Assembly (NCBI RefSeq): GCF_042677145.1
Contig: NZ_JBHTIT010000001.1
Span: 806,001 to 870,000, forward strand
Reading direction: 5' to 3'
Length of the DNA stretch: 64,000 nucleotides
Source of the DNA: Perlucidibaca wandonensis
GTDB lineage: Bacteria > Pseudomonadota > Gammaproteobacteria > Pseudomonadales > Moraxellaceae
In this document: positions 26,640-35,474 of the stretch, piece by piece
Numbering within the stretch: the first letter of the stretch is position 1
Layout: every line of letters starts with the position of its first letter
Made by a program: the position numbers and the translations under genes
Notes under the pieces: generated by a model
The model's input: the letters and a program-made list of their open reading frames with translations, nothing else
Databases searched by the model: none
Told to the model about the DNA's origin: nothing

Positions 26640-27854
26640 TTAGGATTTGCTCATAACGACTTGGCAAACATCGGTGCGGCCTGAGTCGAAGCCCGCTTCG
26701 CAATAGGCGTAATAAAATCGCCAAATGCGCTGAAATGCTTCATCAAAACCTTGAGCGCCGATTTCCTCGAGATTGGCTTCGAACTCAACACGCCAGCGCC
26801 GTAGCGTTTCGGCATAGTCGAGGCCAAAGAAGCGGCGCGACTCAACCAGCAATGAGGCTTTCGCCGCTTGCTCATCGATAGCTTGTGGCGACAGCAACAT
26901 GCCGCCGGGGAAAATGTATTGCTGAATAAAGTCGGTACCACTGGCGTAATCATCAAAACGTTCATTAGCAATGGTGATGGCCTGGATGCCAGCCTTGCCG
27001 CCGGGCTTCAGCAGTCGCTCAATTTGCCCGAAGTACGATGGCCAAAATGCTTGGCCAACGGCTTCAATCATTTCAACCGAAGCAATGGCGTCAAATTGAC
27101 CCTTAACATCGCGATAATCTTGGAAACGAAACTCACATAGGTCTTCAATATCAGTGCCTTTGACGCGCTCACGCGCCCATTTCAGCTGTTCTTGTGACAA
27201 AGAAATGCCGGTGACACGTGCTCCACGTGTGCGTGCGGCATGCTCAGCGAAGCCGCCCCAGCCACAGCCGATCTCCAAAATATGGTCGCCGGCTTTCACA
27301 TTAAGCTGATCTAACAAATGCTCATATTTTGCGGTTTGTGCATCTTCTAGGCTGATATCGGTGCCATCAAACAAGGCCGCAGAATAAGTCATGCCACGAT
27401 CTAGCCAGAGTTTGTAGAAATCATTGCCAAGGTCGTAATGCGCATGGATATTTTTCTTGCTGCCTTTACGTGTGTTGCGATTTCCTAGGAAGTGTTTGAT
27501 TTTATAAAACAAAGTGCCAAAAAAGCTGCCATAAAAGGCTTGAGTCAGCGCATCTTCATTGGCCATCGCCAGTAATAGTAGGGCGGTGATGTCGGGCATC
27601 TCGATTTTTTTGTCGCGATACGCCTCTGCCAAACCAATATCGCCTGCGCGCAAAATTTGGCTGCAGGCAGTCCAATCATTGATGATCAAGGTGGCATTGA
27701 TGCCTTCGACTTTGCCGCCAAAATGGCGCTGCGAGCCATCTGGAAATTGCACCGTCATCACACCGACTTGCAGGCGCTCAAACAAAGAAATAAGTAAACG
27801 CGCCATAGCAGGGGCACGAGATAAATCTATAGAGGCTGAGACGGACATATTCAT
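26640..27854 (-). CDS. cfa: Cyclopropane-fatty-acyl-phospholipid synthase family methyltransferase
   Basis: SAM-dependent enzyme that modifies cis double bonds of membrane phospholipid acyl chains (404 aa). It has a lipid-binding N-terminal domain and then the Rossmann core with SAM site ILEIGCGWGGFAEHAA. Conserved C-terminal blocks include QQYIFPGGMLLSP and FYYAYCEAGFDSGRTDV. It belongs to the group that travels with a COG2907 FAD protein and DUF1365. One member, UfaM of Rhodobacter sphaeroides, makes a methylated precursor of furan fatty acids rather than a cyclopropane, so the exact product is uncertain. Start overlaps the DUF1365 stop by ATGA. Confidence 0.87.
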   Translation of the reverse strand: MNMSVSASIDLSRAPAMARLLISLFERLQVGVMTVQFPDGSQRHFGGKVEGINATLIINDWTACSQILRAGDIGLAEAYRDKKIEMPDITALLLLAMANEDALTQAFYGSFFGTLFYKIKHFLGNRNTRKGSKKNIHAHYDLGNDFYKLWLDRGMTYSAALFDGTDISLEDAQTAKYEHLLDQLNVKAGDHILEIGCGWGGFAEHAARTRGARVTGISLSQEQLKWARERVKGTDIEDLCEFRFQDYRDVKGQFDAIASVEMIEAVGQAFWPSYFGQIERLLKPGGKAGIQAITIANERFDDYASGTDFIQQYIFPGGMLLSPQAIDEQAAKASLLVESRRFFGLDYAETLRRWRVEFEANLEEIGAQGFDEAFQRIWRFYYAYCEAGFDSGRTDVCQVVMSKS

Positions 27855-28606
27855 CGTGTAGTTTCCAGCGTAGGGGGGTTAGGTTTGCGGTGAAAGCTCA
27901 CACCTTTCAGCCATAGGCGCAGCGCTTGCCAATGAATGCGCCACACCACCATCACGGTGGTCCAGCCTAATTGCGCTAACGTAGCCATTAAGTGGCGATC
28001 ATTGAGCTCACAGGCTTCACCGCTGACATAGGTTTTCAGCGCTAGCTCGCCAGATTGCCAGTAGTCGATGGCGACGCGGCGATTGCCATTGCTGCCGCTA
28101 AAACGGAAGCGATACTCGCCACTAACCGGATAAAACGGTGAAACATGAAAGACTTTCTCGCTGTGCAGAGCAGTGTCGTTCGTGATCACGGCTTGCTCTG
28201 GAGCTTGCAGTAGGTAGCGATGCTGTTCGCCAAAGGTGTTGCGTACTTCGCAGAGTACGGCGCGGAGCTGACCTTGCTTATCGTGGCCATACCAAAAGCT
28301 AATTGGATTAAAAACATAGCCGAAGATGCGCGGCATGGCTTGCAAATGTATTTCGCCATCAACAGCATTAGCGCCATGATCACTAAAGAGCTGGCGAATC
28401 CAATGCTCAGCATCAACACCATCGCCATGATCCTTCTCAAACCACGAAAATAGATTCCAGCGATTGAGGCCAAAGAAGCGCGACTTCAACTGCTCTCGTT
28501 GAGATAGCGGAAAGCAGATGAAGAAGCTGTCATAGACGAATGCGTTGCGCTTTTCACCCATTCTGGCGTGACCAACGCGACCTTTAAAAAGCCAATTTTT
28601 ATTCAT
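27851..28606 (-). CDS. DUF1365 family protein
   Basis: Conserved protein of 251 aa with unknown biochemical role. The family is nearly always found between a COG2907 FAD oxidoreductase and a Cfa-type methyltransferase, as here, with 4-nt ATGA overlaps on both sides. Recognisable blocks are FVYDSFFICFPL, MPRIFGYVFNPISFWYGHD and VRNTFGEQHRYLL, plus KVFHVSPFYPVSGEYRFRF. There is no signal peptide; one weak hydrophobic stretch (VMVVWRIHWQALRLWL) near the C-terminus may touch the membrane. A function in acyl-chain modification is inferred from context only. Confidence 0.85.
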   Translation of the reverse strand: MNKNWLFKGRVGHARMGEKRNAFVYDSFFICFPLSQREQLKSRFFGLNRWNLFSWFEKDHGDGVDAEHWIRQLFSDHGANAVDGEIHLQAMPRIFGYVFNPISFWYGHDKQGQLRAVLCEVRNTFGEQHRYLLQAPEQAVITNDTALHSEKVFHVSPFYPVSGEYRFRFSGSNGNRRVAIDYWQSGELALKTYVSGEACELNDRHLMATLAQLGWTTVMVVWRIHWQALRLWLKGVSFHRKPNPPTLETTR

Positions 28607-29913
28607 GCAGATTGCTCCTGCTTTGAATCGTCAGCTTTTTGCCAAGGTGCAAACACACCCAGCAAATTCGCTACGGCTAAGCCAGACTTCAGGCCATCTT
28701 CATGAAAGCCAAAACCTGCCCAAGCGCCGGCAAAATAGACACGATCTAAGCCTTGTACCGATGGCAGCGCTTGCTGTGCTTGATATGCAGCGGTATCTAA
28801 TAGTGGGTGGGCATAATTGATAACGGCAATGGTTTCATTTGCACGTGGCGGCTCTGGTGGGTTCAGCGTAACCATCACGGCACGATCAAAAGGCAGTGGC
28901 TGTAAGCGATTGAGCCAGTACGTGACGGCCACTGGAAATTGGCCGTTTTGCACAGCACCGGCGTAGTAATTCCAAGCTGACCACGCATTTTTGCGCACAG
29001 GCATCAGGCTTTCATCGGTATGCAAATAAGCCGTATTAGGCTGATAGCGCACGGCGGCAAGCACGACTTGCTCTTGCGGATGGGCATCGCTCAATAAGGC
29101 TAATGATTGATCCGTGTGGCAGGCCATAATGACTTGATCAAAGACTTCAACGCCTTCGGCAGTTTCTATGTGCACACCATCGGCATGTCGCGTCACATTT
29201 AATGCCGGCGTGCTGAGTAGTACGCGGCCGCCATTCGCTTCGATGTCTTGGCATAAGCGTTGCACATAAACGCGTGAGCCACCGCGAATGCTTTTCCATT
29301 GCGGCCTATCATGAATTTGCAGCAGTCCGTGGTTTAAGCAGAACTGGATAAAGGTTTTGGCTGGGAAGTCGGCCATATCATCCATAGGGCTAGACCAAAT
29401 AGCCGCGCCCATGGGCAATAAATACCATTCACGGAATTCTCGGCTATAGCCTTCACGATCGAGCAGCTGACCTAAGGTCATATTGCTGTCCTCAACACTG
29501 GCGAGCAAGTCGTGAGCGCGCTTGTTGAAATTTAGAATGTCGCGAATCATGCGCCAAAAACTGGGCCTGAATAGATTTCGCTTTTGCGCAAATAAACTGG
29601 CTGTGGTGGCCCCAGCCCATTCTAAATTGACGTGCGGTAACTTCACGCTAAACGACATTTCGCTAGCTGGAGTGTCTAGTCCAATATGCTTAAACAGGGC
29701 AATCAGGTTAGGATAGGTGCGATCGTTATGAACCAAGAATCCGGTATCTACGGGGTAGCTAATACCATTTAGCGTGACATCGATCGTGTTGCTATGACCG
29801 CCAGCGTAGTCTGCCGCTTCAAAAACGGTGACCCTGTGCTGCTTGGACAGCAGCCATGCTGAGCTTAGACCGGCAATGCCGGAGCCAATGACGGCGATTT
29901 TAGAATTAGTCAT
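28603..29913 (-). CDS. FAD-dependent oxidoreductase (COG2907, UfaD-like)
   Basis: Flavoprotein of the amine-oxidase/phytoene-desaturase fold (436 aa). The dinucleotide motif IAVIGSGIAGLSSAWLL is at the N-terminus, followed by VFEAADYAGGHSNT and PVDTGFLVHN. The C-terminal FAD block is YFAGAWAGFGFHEDGLKSG. The R. sphaeroides relative UfaD acts on a methylated fatty acid in furan fatty acid formation. First gene of the minus-strand lipid unit. A GC-rich inverted repeat (29914-29928) lies directly before ATG 29913 and no SD is visible, so initiation may be weak or regulated. Confidence 0.85.
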   Translation of the reverse strand: MTNSKIAVIGSGIAGLSSAWLLSKQHRVTVFEAADYAGGHSNTIDVTLNGISYPVDTGFLVHNDRTYPNLIALFKHIGLDTPASEMSFSVKLPHVNLEWAGATTASLFAQKRNLFRPSFWRMIRDILNFNKRAHDLLASVEDSNMTLGQLLDREGYSREFREWYLLPMGAAIWSSPMDDMADFPAKTFIQFCLNHGLLQIHDRPQWKSIRGGSRVYVQRLCQDIEANGGRVLLSTPALNVTRHADGVHIETAEGVEVFDQVIMACHTDQSLALLSDAHPQEQVVLAAVRYQPNTAYLHTDESLMPVRKNAWSAWNYYAGAVQNGQFPVAVTYWLNRLQPLPFDRAVMVTLNPPEPPRANETIAVINYAHPLLDTAAYQAQQALPSVQGLDRVYFAGAWAGFGFHEDGLKSGLAVANLLGVFAPWQKADDSKQEQSA

Positions 29914-30065
29914 GCGGGTAATGCCCGCAAAAGTGTCGTACTGATTGTGTGAGTTTCATCATTTTTCCCGCGCTGTTTTATACAACTTGCCAATTAGACT
30001 CGCGAGCATTCGGTGCGTTACAGAAAAATATGAAGTTTTTTTATTGAATCGGAGGAGAGGGTAAT

Positions 30066-31007
30066 ATGACCGCAGCGCTGCAACTAAACTCCGTTGTAAA
30101 GACTTATAAATCAGGTGCTTGTGCACTGAAAGGAATTGACTTGAGCGTAGCTCCAGGAGACTTCTTTGCCATGCTGGGCCCCAATGGTGCCGGAAAATCG
30201 ACCTGTATTGGCATTATTAGCTCTTTAGTAAAGAAAACAAGCGGTCAGGTATCCGTGTTTGGACACAACATTGATACCGATCTAAATGCCGCCAAACGCT
30301 ACCTGGGCGTGGTTCCACAGGAGTTTAACTTTGGCCAGTTCGAGCAAGTCATCGATATTTTGGCGACACAGGCAGGTTATTACGGCTTGCCGCGTACAAA
30401 AGCGTATGACCAAGCCGAGAAATATCTCGAGCAGCTTGGACTTTGGGAGAAGCGAAACCAGCAAGCGCGCACATTATCGGGTGGTATGAAGCGCCGATTA
30501 ATGGTTGCAAGGGCTTTAGTTCATGAGCCTAAGCTATTGATTTTAGACGAACCAACCGCTGGTGTGGATATCGAGTTGCGGCGATCTATGTGGGAGTATC
30601 TCACTCGCCTAAACGAGCAAGGCACGACGATTATTTTGACCACACATTATCTTGAAGAGGCTGAATCGCTGTGCCGCAATATCGCGATTTTGGACAAAGG
30701 CACGGTAGTCGAAAATACCGACATGCGCTCTTTGCTAGCCAAGTTGCAGCAAGAGACATTTGTCCTAGACACAGTGGAGCCTGTATTAGCGTTGCCCACG
30801 CTCGATGACTACCAATTGAGAAAGACTTCAGAGCGGGCTATAGAGGTCGATATTCGCCGTGGCCAATCGTTAAATCAGGTCTTTGCTGCACTCAGTGCGC
30901 AAGGCTTACAGGTCAGCAGCATGCGTAATAAAAGCAATCGCTTAGAGGAACTATTTGTGCGCTTAGTCGAGAAAAACCTAGGTCCAGACCATGGGAGTGC
31001 AGCATGA
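30066..31007 (+). CDS. ABC-2 type exporter ATP-binding protein (YadG-like)
   Basis: ATPase of a two-gene ABC exporter, 313 aa. Walker A is GPNGAGKST, signature LSGGMKRRLMVARAL, Walker B LLILDEPTAGVD, and the H-loop is in TTHYLEEAE. The C-terminal 80 residues are an extra regulatory extension. It is most like E. coli YadG, whose substrate is not settled. A strong purine-rich SD (GGAGGAGAGGG, 30051-30061) precedes ATG 30066. The last codons overlap the permease by ATGA. Confidence 0.9.
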   Translation: MTAALQLNSVVKTYKSGACALKGIDLSVAPGDFFAMLGPNGAGKSTCIGIISSLVKKTSGQVSVFGHNIDTDLNAAKRYLGVVPQEFNFGQFEQVIDILATQAGYYGLPRTKAYDQAEKYLEQLGLWEKRNQQARTLSGGMKRRLMVARALVHEPKLLILDEPTAGVDIELRRSMWEYLTRLNEQGTTIILTTHYLEEAESLCRNIAILDKGTVVENTDMRSLLAKLQQETFVLDTVEPVLALPTLDDYQLRKTSERAIEVDIRRGQSLNQVFAALSAQGLQVSSMRNKSNRLEELFVRLVEKNLGPDHGSAA

Positions 31008-31786
31008 GCGTTGTACTTTCACCTGAAAACTGGGTTGCGCTTCAGACCATCGTTTTAAAAGAGATACGTCGTTTTACTCGAATTTGGGTACAAACACTGC
31101 TGCCACCGGCTATTACGATGACGCTGTATTTCGTTATTTTCGGCAACTTAGTTGGCCGTAATATCAGCAGCATGCAGGGCTTTAGCTATATGCAGTTCAT
31201 TGTGCCTGGGCTGATCATGATGGCGATCATCACTAACTCCTATGCCAATGTGGTGTCTAGCTTTTATGGCGCGAAATTCCAACGCAGCATTGAAGAGCTG
31301 CTGGTATCGCCAGTACCGCATGCAGTTATTTTGGTCGGTTTTGTCTTAGGCGGTGTCACCCGCGGCCTCATGGTTGGCGCCATCGTCACGCTATTATCAC
31401 TATTCTTTACCGATTTAAGCCTGCATAACGGCTTTGTCATGATTTACAGCGTGTTCATCACAGCAGTGCTGTTTTCGCTCGGTGGTTTTATCAATGCGGT
31501 CTATGCCAAAAGCTTCGATGATGTCTCTATCGTACCTACTTTTGTACTGACGCCACTGACGTATTTAGGCGGGGTTTTTTACTCGATGGACTTGCTCTCG
31601 CCATTTTGGCAAAGCGTATCCATGCTTAACCCCATCGTCTATGTTGTTAATGCTTTCCGTTACGGCGTGCTTGGCCATAGTGACGTGCCGATTTTCAGCT
31701 CTTTACTGCTTATCACATTGATCACCGCTGCAATGTTTGCTTTTGCGCTGCATTTGCTCAATCGCGGCACAGGCATGCGTGATTAA
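31004..31786 (+). CDS. ABC-2 type exporter permease (YadH-like)
   Basis: Inner-membrane partner of the preceding ATPase (260 aa, six hydrophobic helices). ABC-2 hallmarks are WVQTLLPPAITMTLYFVIFG, YMQFIVPGLIMMAIITNSY and LTPLTYLGGVFYSMDLL. It is a half-size subunit that would form a homodimer. Start ATG 31004 overlaps the ATPase stop. queF begins 5 nt after its stop, so these three are probably one transcript although their jobs look unrelated. Confidence 0.9.
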   Translation: MSVVLSPENWVALQTIVLKEIRRFTRIWVQTLLPPAITMTLYFVIFGNLVGRNISSMQGFSYMQFIVPGLIMMAIITNSYANVVSSFYGAKFQRSIEELLVSPVPHAVILVGFVLGGVTRGLMVGAIVTLLSLFFTDLSLHNGFVMIYSVFITAVLFSLGGFINAVYAKSFDDVSIVPTFVLTPLTYLGGVFYSMDLLSPFWQSVSMLNPIVYVVNAFRYGVLGHSDVPIFSSLLLITLITAAMFAFALHLLNRGTGMRD

Positions 31787-31791
31787 TTACC

Positions 31792-32613
31792 ATGGACTTA
31801 CACTTACTGACTCAGCTTGGCCAAGCCACAGATTATCCTGATATGCCTTGCGCCGAGCGCCTGCAGGCCATACCACGCCAGTTTTCACGCGATGGCCTTG
31901 GGCTAGGCGCTCACTCAGCGCTGCCTTTTCAGGGCGTGGATTTATGGACACATTACGAGTTGTCTTGGCTTGATGGCCAGGGCAAGCCACGCGTCGCCAT
32001 TGGTGAAATACGCGTGCCGGCCGAATCAGCCAATATCATCGAGTCAAAATCGCTGAAGCTGTATTTCAATGGCTTGAATTTTACGCGCTTCGCAAGTCCA
32101 GAGGCATTCGTCGCACACGTTGAAGCCGACTTAAGCCCAGTTGCTGGAGCGAAAGTCACCTTAAGCTTATTAGATGTAGGCGCGGCTGCTAGCTTGGTCG
32201 CTTTACCTGGCACTTGCTTAGATGATCTGGCGCTCAGCACCGATGTCTACAGGCCAGACCCAAGCCTGATTCACGTGCGTGAAGGCGTATATGAAGACGC
32301 TATTTGGCATAGCCATTTACTGCGCAGCAATTGTCCGGTTACCGACCAGCCAGACTGGGGCAGCGTGATGATTCATGCGCGCGGGCCTGCTTTAGTGCCC
32401 GAGAGTTTACTTGCCTACTTAGTGTCCTATCGCCGTCATTCAGACTTTCATGAGCAATGCGTAGAGCGTATTTTTATGGATCTAATGAGCCATGCGAAGC
32501 TTGAGCAACTGACCGTTTATGCGCGCTACACGCGACGCGGTGGCTTGGACATCAATCCATTCCGCTCCAACTTCGAAAGCCTGACAGAATCGCTGCGCAT
32601 GGCGCGCCAATAA
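31792..32613 (+). CDS. queF: NADPH-dependent 7-cyano-7-deazaguanine reductase
   Basis: Reduces preQ0 to preQ1 in queuosine biosynthesis; cytoplasmic. At 273 aa it is the long, two-domain form of gammaproteobacteria. The QueF signature ESKSLKLYFNGLN includes E84. Catalytic Cys181 lies in SNCPVTDQPDWG with Asp188, and His220-Glu221 in SDFHEQC bind preQ0. All catalytic residues are present. It follows the ABC permease by 5 nt. Confidence 0.95.
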   Translation: MDLHLLTQLGQATDYPDMPCAERLQAIPRQFSRDGLGLGAHSALPFQGVDLWTHYELSWLDGQGKPRVAIGEIRVPAESANIIESKSLKLYFNGLNFTRFASPEAFVAHVEADLSPVAGAKVTLSLLDVGAAASLVALPGTCLDDLALSTDVYRPDPSLIHVREGVYEDAIWHSHLLRSNCPVTDQPDWGSVMIHARGPALVPESLLAYLVSYRRHSDFHEQCVERIFMDLMSHAKLEQLTVYARYTRRGGLDINPFRSNFESLTESLRMARQ

Positions 32614-32682
32614 GGTATAAATCACTTCAGGCACAAACACTGTGAATGCCACTTCTTCCTCTAAAAGCTGTTGAGAATAACC

Positions 32683-33348
32683 ATGAGCCAGTACGTATTT
32701 GGATTTCCGCTAGACGCCTCGCTACAAAAGACGATTGATGACTTACTAACTAACCACGCCAAAGGCCAGTATGCAGAGTCAGCTACTGCTATTAAATTAG
32801 CAATTGGTACCACTGATGGTGTGGTGAAAGCATTAGCCCTAGATGTTATTGATATCTTGAAGGCCAGTGGAGAGGGCGGTGGCGTTTTAGCTGTTCTCGC
32901 CAACTTGCTTAAAAGCACCATGCACGTGCTCATTAAACAAATTATGGGCAAAGTTAGCGATGCTGAGCAAGACAAGTTAGCTGGCTATTTAAGTCGCCGC
33001 CGGCAAGTGGTCGATGGTGCATCGAAGTTTGGCTTTGTTATGCCACAGCCTTTAGGCAAACGCTTTGAAGAGATTTTAGCGCGCATTGCTGCTGGTAATA
33101 TGACCGGTGCCCGTGAAGACTTAACCGCTGCCATGAGCGATTTTGTTGATGCCGCCACAGCTGCTTTTTACGATGACTTCACCAATTCATTAGAAGTGGG
33201 CTTTGTGAAAAAGAAAATGGTCTCGATAGGCCGTTCAACAATTATTAAGGGCAGCAACTCAGCAACATCAAAGCTTTTCGTGTCGATGAGTGATGCTGAG
33301 CTACAAGCAGTAGCTGCGCACTACGGCAGCATGTTCACGCAAGGTTAA
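32683..33348 (+). CDS. Uncharacterised helical protein, first of a tandem paralogue pair
   Basis: A 221-aa protein I do not recognise. No signal peptide, no strong membrane helix, no cysteine motif; predicted mostly helical from its Ala/Leu/Lys pattern. It resembles the next gene product along its whole length, best in LLKSTMHVLIKQIMGKVSDA (about residues 74-93) and in GFVKKKMVSIGRSTIIKG near the C-terminus. A short motif SDAE-x6-8-Y occurs twice (KVSDAEQDKLAGYL and SMSDAELQAVAAHYG), hinting at an internal duplication. ATG 32683 is preferred; an in-frame TTG at 32671 overlaps the only SD-like sequence. The paralogue begins 3 nt after its stop. Confidence 0.75.
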   Translation: MSQYVFGFPLDASLQKTIDDLLTNHAKGQYAESATAIKLAIGTTDGVVKALALDVIDILKASGEGGGVLAVLANLLKSTMHVLIKQIMGKVSDAEQDKLAGYLSRRRQVVDGASKFGFVMPQPLGKRFEEILARIAAGNMTGAREDLTAAMSDFVDAATAAFYDDFTNSLEVGFVKKKMVSIGRSTIIKGSNSATSKLFVSMSDAELQAVAAHYGSMFTQG

Positions 33349-33351
33349 ATC

Positions 33352-34026
33352 ATGACGTTTTTGTTTGCTTTTCAAGCCTCAAAAAGCCTTACCGAAGAGT
33401 TTAATGAGGTGCTAAATGCTTTTGCCAATGGCATTCCTGCGCAGCCACAAGCTGGCGCTGTAGTGTCATTGGCGCAGCGCTACGCCGATGAAATCGTCGA
33501 TGCATTGGTAGTGAACCTGATGAAAGGCTCATCGCCATCAAGTAGCGCGCCGAAAGTACTCGAAACAGTCGCTAGTGTGATTAAAGGCGCTTCGCACACC
33601 TTGGTGCGCCAAGTGCTAGCTAAAATGTCTAACGCGGAGCTACAGCCTTTAACGACTTATATTGCTGCTCGCCGTACACAGCATATGGTCAAGGGCACGT
33701 TGCGCGACTTCATCAGTTTTGACTTGGCTAAGGCAGATTATGATTTGCTGCAGCAGGCTTGGGCCGATGCCGCTGCTGAAGGCATAAACCAAGCCGCCAT
33801 GACTCAGGCGATGTTGCGCTTTTCGGAGCTGGCCATTCAGGCGTTTTACCAAGAGTCTGCGCAAGCAGTAAAGCTTGGCTTTATCGCGCGCAATGTTTTT
33901 GCCGTTGGCGAAGCTGCTATTCGCAAAGGCTCTCAAGCAGCTATTCGCCGCTTAATACCTGCGTTGAAGCCTACGGAGCTAAAAGCTTTTGGTCGCTATT
34001 TTGGCGATATGCTGATGGCCGTTTAA
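33352..34026 (+). CDS. Uncharacterised helical protein, second of a tandem paralogue pair
   Basis: A 224-aa protein with no recognised family. Compared with its upstream paralogue it keeps VIKGASHTLVRQVLAKMSNA, then Arg-Arg, and LGFIARNVFAVGEAAIRKGS followed by a final YFGDML helix. Many other positions have diverged, so the duplication is old. The product is Ala-rich and helical, with no export signal. It lies 3 nt after the first copy, so both are surely co-translated. Its TAA stop overlaps the stop of the convergent selO gene within TTAA. Confidence 0.75.
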   Translation: MTFLFAFQASKSLTEEFNEVLNAFANGIPAQPQAGAVVSLAQRYADEIVDALVVNLMKGSSPSSSAPKVLETVASVIKGASHTLVRQVLAKMSNAELQPLTTYIAARRTQHMVKGTLRDFISFDLAKADYDLLQQAWADAAAEGINQAAMTQAMLRFSELAIQAFYQESAQAVKLGFIARNVFAVGEAAIRKGSQAAIRRLIPALKPTELKAFGRYFGDMLMAV

Positions 34027-35471
34027 GACGAGCAGCTGATCGATAAGCACGATGCCCACTCCGGTGCAGCGGCATCGAAGTGCTCTAGCTCAGATCGGCG
34101 AGTGAAGGGTGACTGTAAGGCCTGAGTTAGTAACTCTAGCGGTTTTGCATCACCTTGCTCGGCGGCCTCAATGACCTGCTGCGCCAAGTAATTGCGTAGC
34201 ACATAGCAAGGGTTTACCGCTTGCATGGCCGCTTGCCGCTCTGGCTCGCTATAGTCTACGGCCTTTTGCTTTTCGACGCGTTGCTGATAGCGCTGAAGCC
34301 ATTGCTGTACCTCGGCGGCCTGTACGCCCCAATCATCAGTGCTTAAGTCCGCTATATCATGCTCACTAAGCCAGCGAAAGCGCTGCGGATAATCCTGCTT
34401 CGCACGCTGCAATAACGCCAACCATCCAGCAACTAAGTCACGGTCGCCATCTTGTACTGCGCCTAAGCCTAACTTGGCATTCATGCATTGATCATAATGC
34501 TTAACCAACTGCGGCTCATACTGCGCCAGCGCGAGCTCTATCTCGGGAATGCTAAGCAGTGCCGTAAAAGCTTGGGCGAGAGCGTTTAGGTTCCACAGGC
34601 CAACAGAAGGCTGCAAATACCAAGCGTAGCGGCCGTTATGGTCGGAGTGATTGCAAATTAAGTAGGGGTCGTATTGCTCAAGAAAGCCATAAGGGCCGAA
34701 ATCTAGTGTTTCGCCGGCAATGGAGAAGTTATCGGTGTTCATCACGCCGTGAGCAAAGCCTTGGCACTGCCAATCCGCCATCAGCTTAGCCGTGCGCTTA
34801 ATGATGCCTTCCAGCAAGCCCATATAAGGCTTGGACTGAGCTTTAGCTTCTGGGTAATAGCGCTCGATGCAATAGTCGGCGAGATCGCGCAGGTCATTGT
34901 GTTGGTTGCTGTGAAACAACCATTCGAAATGGCCAAAGCGAATATGGCAGGGCGTTACGCGTAATAGCGTGGCGGCGGACTCCATGCGCTCGCGGCGCAC
35001 GGGATGCGTAGAGCTTACGATGGCTAAGGCGCGCGTGGACGGCACACCAAGCGCATGCAAGGCTTCCCCAGCCAAGTATTCGCGAATGCTCGAGCGCAGC
35101 ACGGCTCGGCCGTCGCCTTGGCGAGAGAATGGCGTTGGGCCGCTACCCTTTAAGTGCAAATCTAAGCGCTGCCCCTGCGGCGAGATGATTTCGCCAAGCA
35201 ACACACCGCGGCCATCGCCCAAGTCAGGATTCCAGCCACCGAATTGATGGCCAGCGTATTTCATCGCAACCGGATCTGCGCCAGACCATACACCGTCGCC
35301 GGCGAGGCCAGCTAGCGCCTCAGGCGAATGCCACCACGCAATATCCAGCTCAAGCTCAGTGGCTAGCGCTGTATTTAGCGTCAGTAGTTTAGCGTTTTGG
35401 ATGGGGGTGGGGCGTTGCCGACGCCAGAGCGACGTCGGCAAGGTGACGTAGGAGTTGTCGAAAGCCAACAT
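34023..35471 (-). CDS. selO: Protein adenylyltransferase SelO
   Basis: Pseudokinase-fold enzyme that transfers AMP from ATP to Ser, Thr or Tyr of proteins and is linked to redox homeostasis (482 aa). Family blocks are AGHQFGGWNPDLGDGRG, DLHLKGSGPTPFSRQGDGR, REYLAGEALHALGVPSTRA and the metal/active-site segment GVMNTDNFSIAGETLDFGPYG. Bacterial members carry Cys where some eukaryotic ones have selenocysteine; the tail here is SISCSS, an ordinary Cys. The start is ATG 35471, 3 nt after the desaturase stop, so the two are probably one unit. Confidence 0.95.
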   Translation of the reverse strand: MLAFDNSYVTLPTSLWRRQRPTPIQNAKLLTLNTALATELELDIAWWHSPEALAGLAGDGVWSGADPVAMKYAGHQFGGWNPDLGDGRGVLLGEIISPQGQRLDLHLKGSGPTPFSRQGDGRAVLRSSIREYLAGEALHALGVPSTRALAIVSSTHPVRRERMESAATLLRVTPCHIRFGHFEWLFHSNQHNDLRDLADYCIERYYPEAKAQSKPYMGLLEGIIKRTAKLMADWQCQGFAHGVMNTDNFSIAGETLDFGPYGFLEQYDPYLICNHSDHNGRYAWYLQPSVGLWNLNALAQAFTALLSIPEIELALAQYEPQLVKHYDQCMNAKLGLGAVQDGDRDLVAGWLALLQRAKQDYPQRFRWLSEHDIADLSTDDWGVQAAEVQQWLQRYQQRVEKQKAVDYSEPERQAAMQAVNPCYVLRNYLAQQVIEAAEQGDAKPLELLTQALQSPFTRRSELEHFDAAAPEWASCLSISCSS

Positions 35472-35474
35472 GCT

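Noticed and set aside
29914..30065. CarH/LitR operator (TGTACA repeats) or ECF sigma-E site in front of the lipid cluster
   Set aside because: Only a lone TGTATA-like element on the minus strand and no clear TGATC...TAAG spacing; not enough to call.
32683..34026. Cytochrome c-like proteins, because of the SDAE-LAxY helix resembling cytochrome c C-termini
   Set aside because: Neither protein has a CxxCH haem motif or a signal peptide.
34023..34060. Selenocysteine in SelO
   Set aside because: The C-terminal SISCSS uses ordinary cysteine and there is no in-frame TGA with downstream coding sequence.
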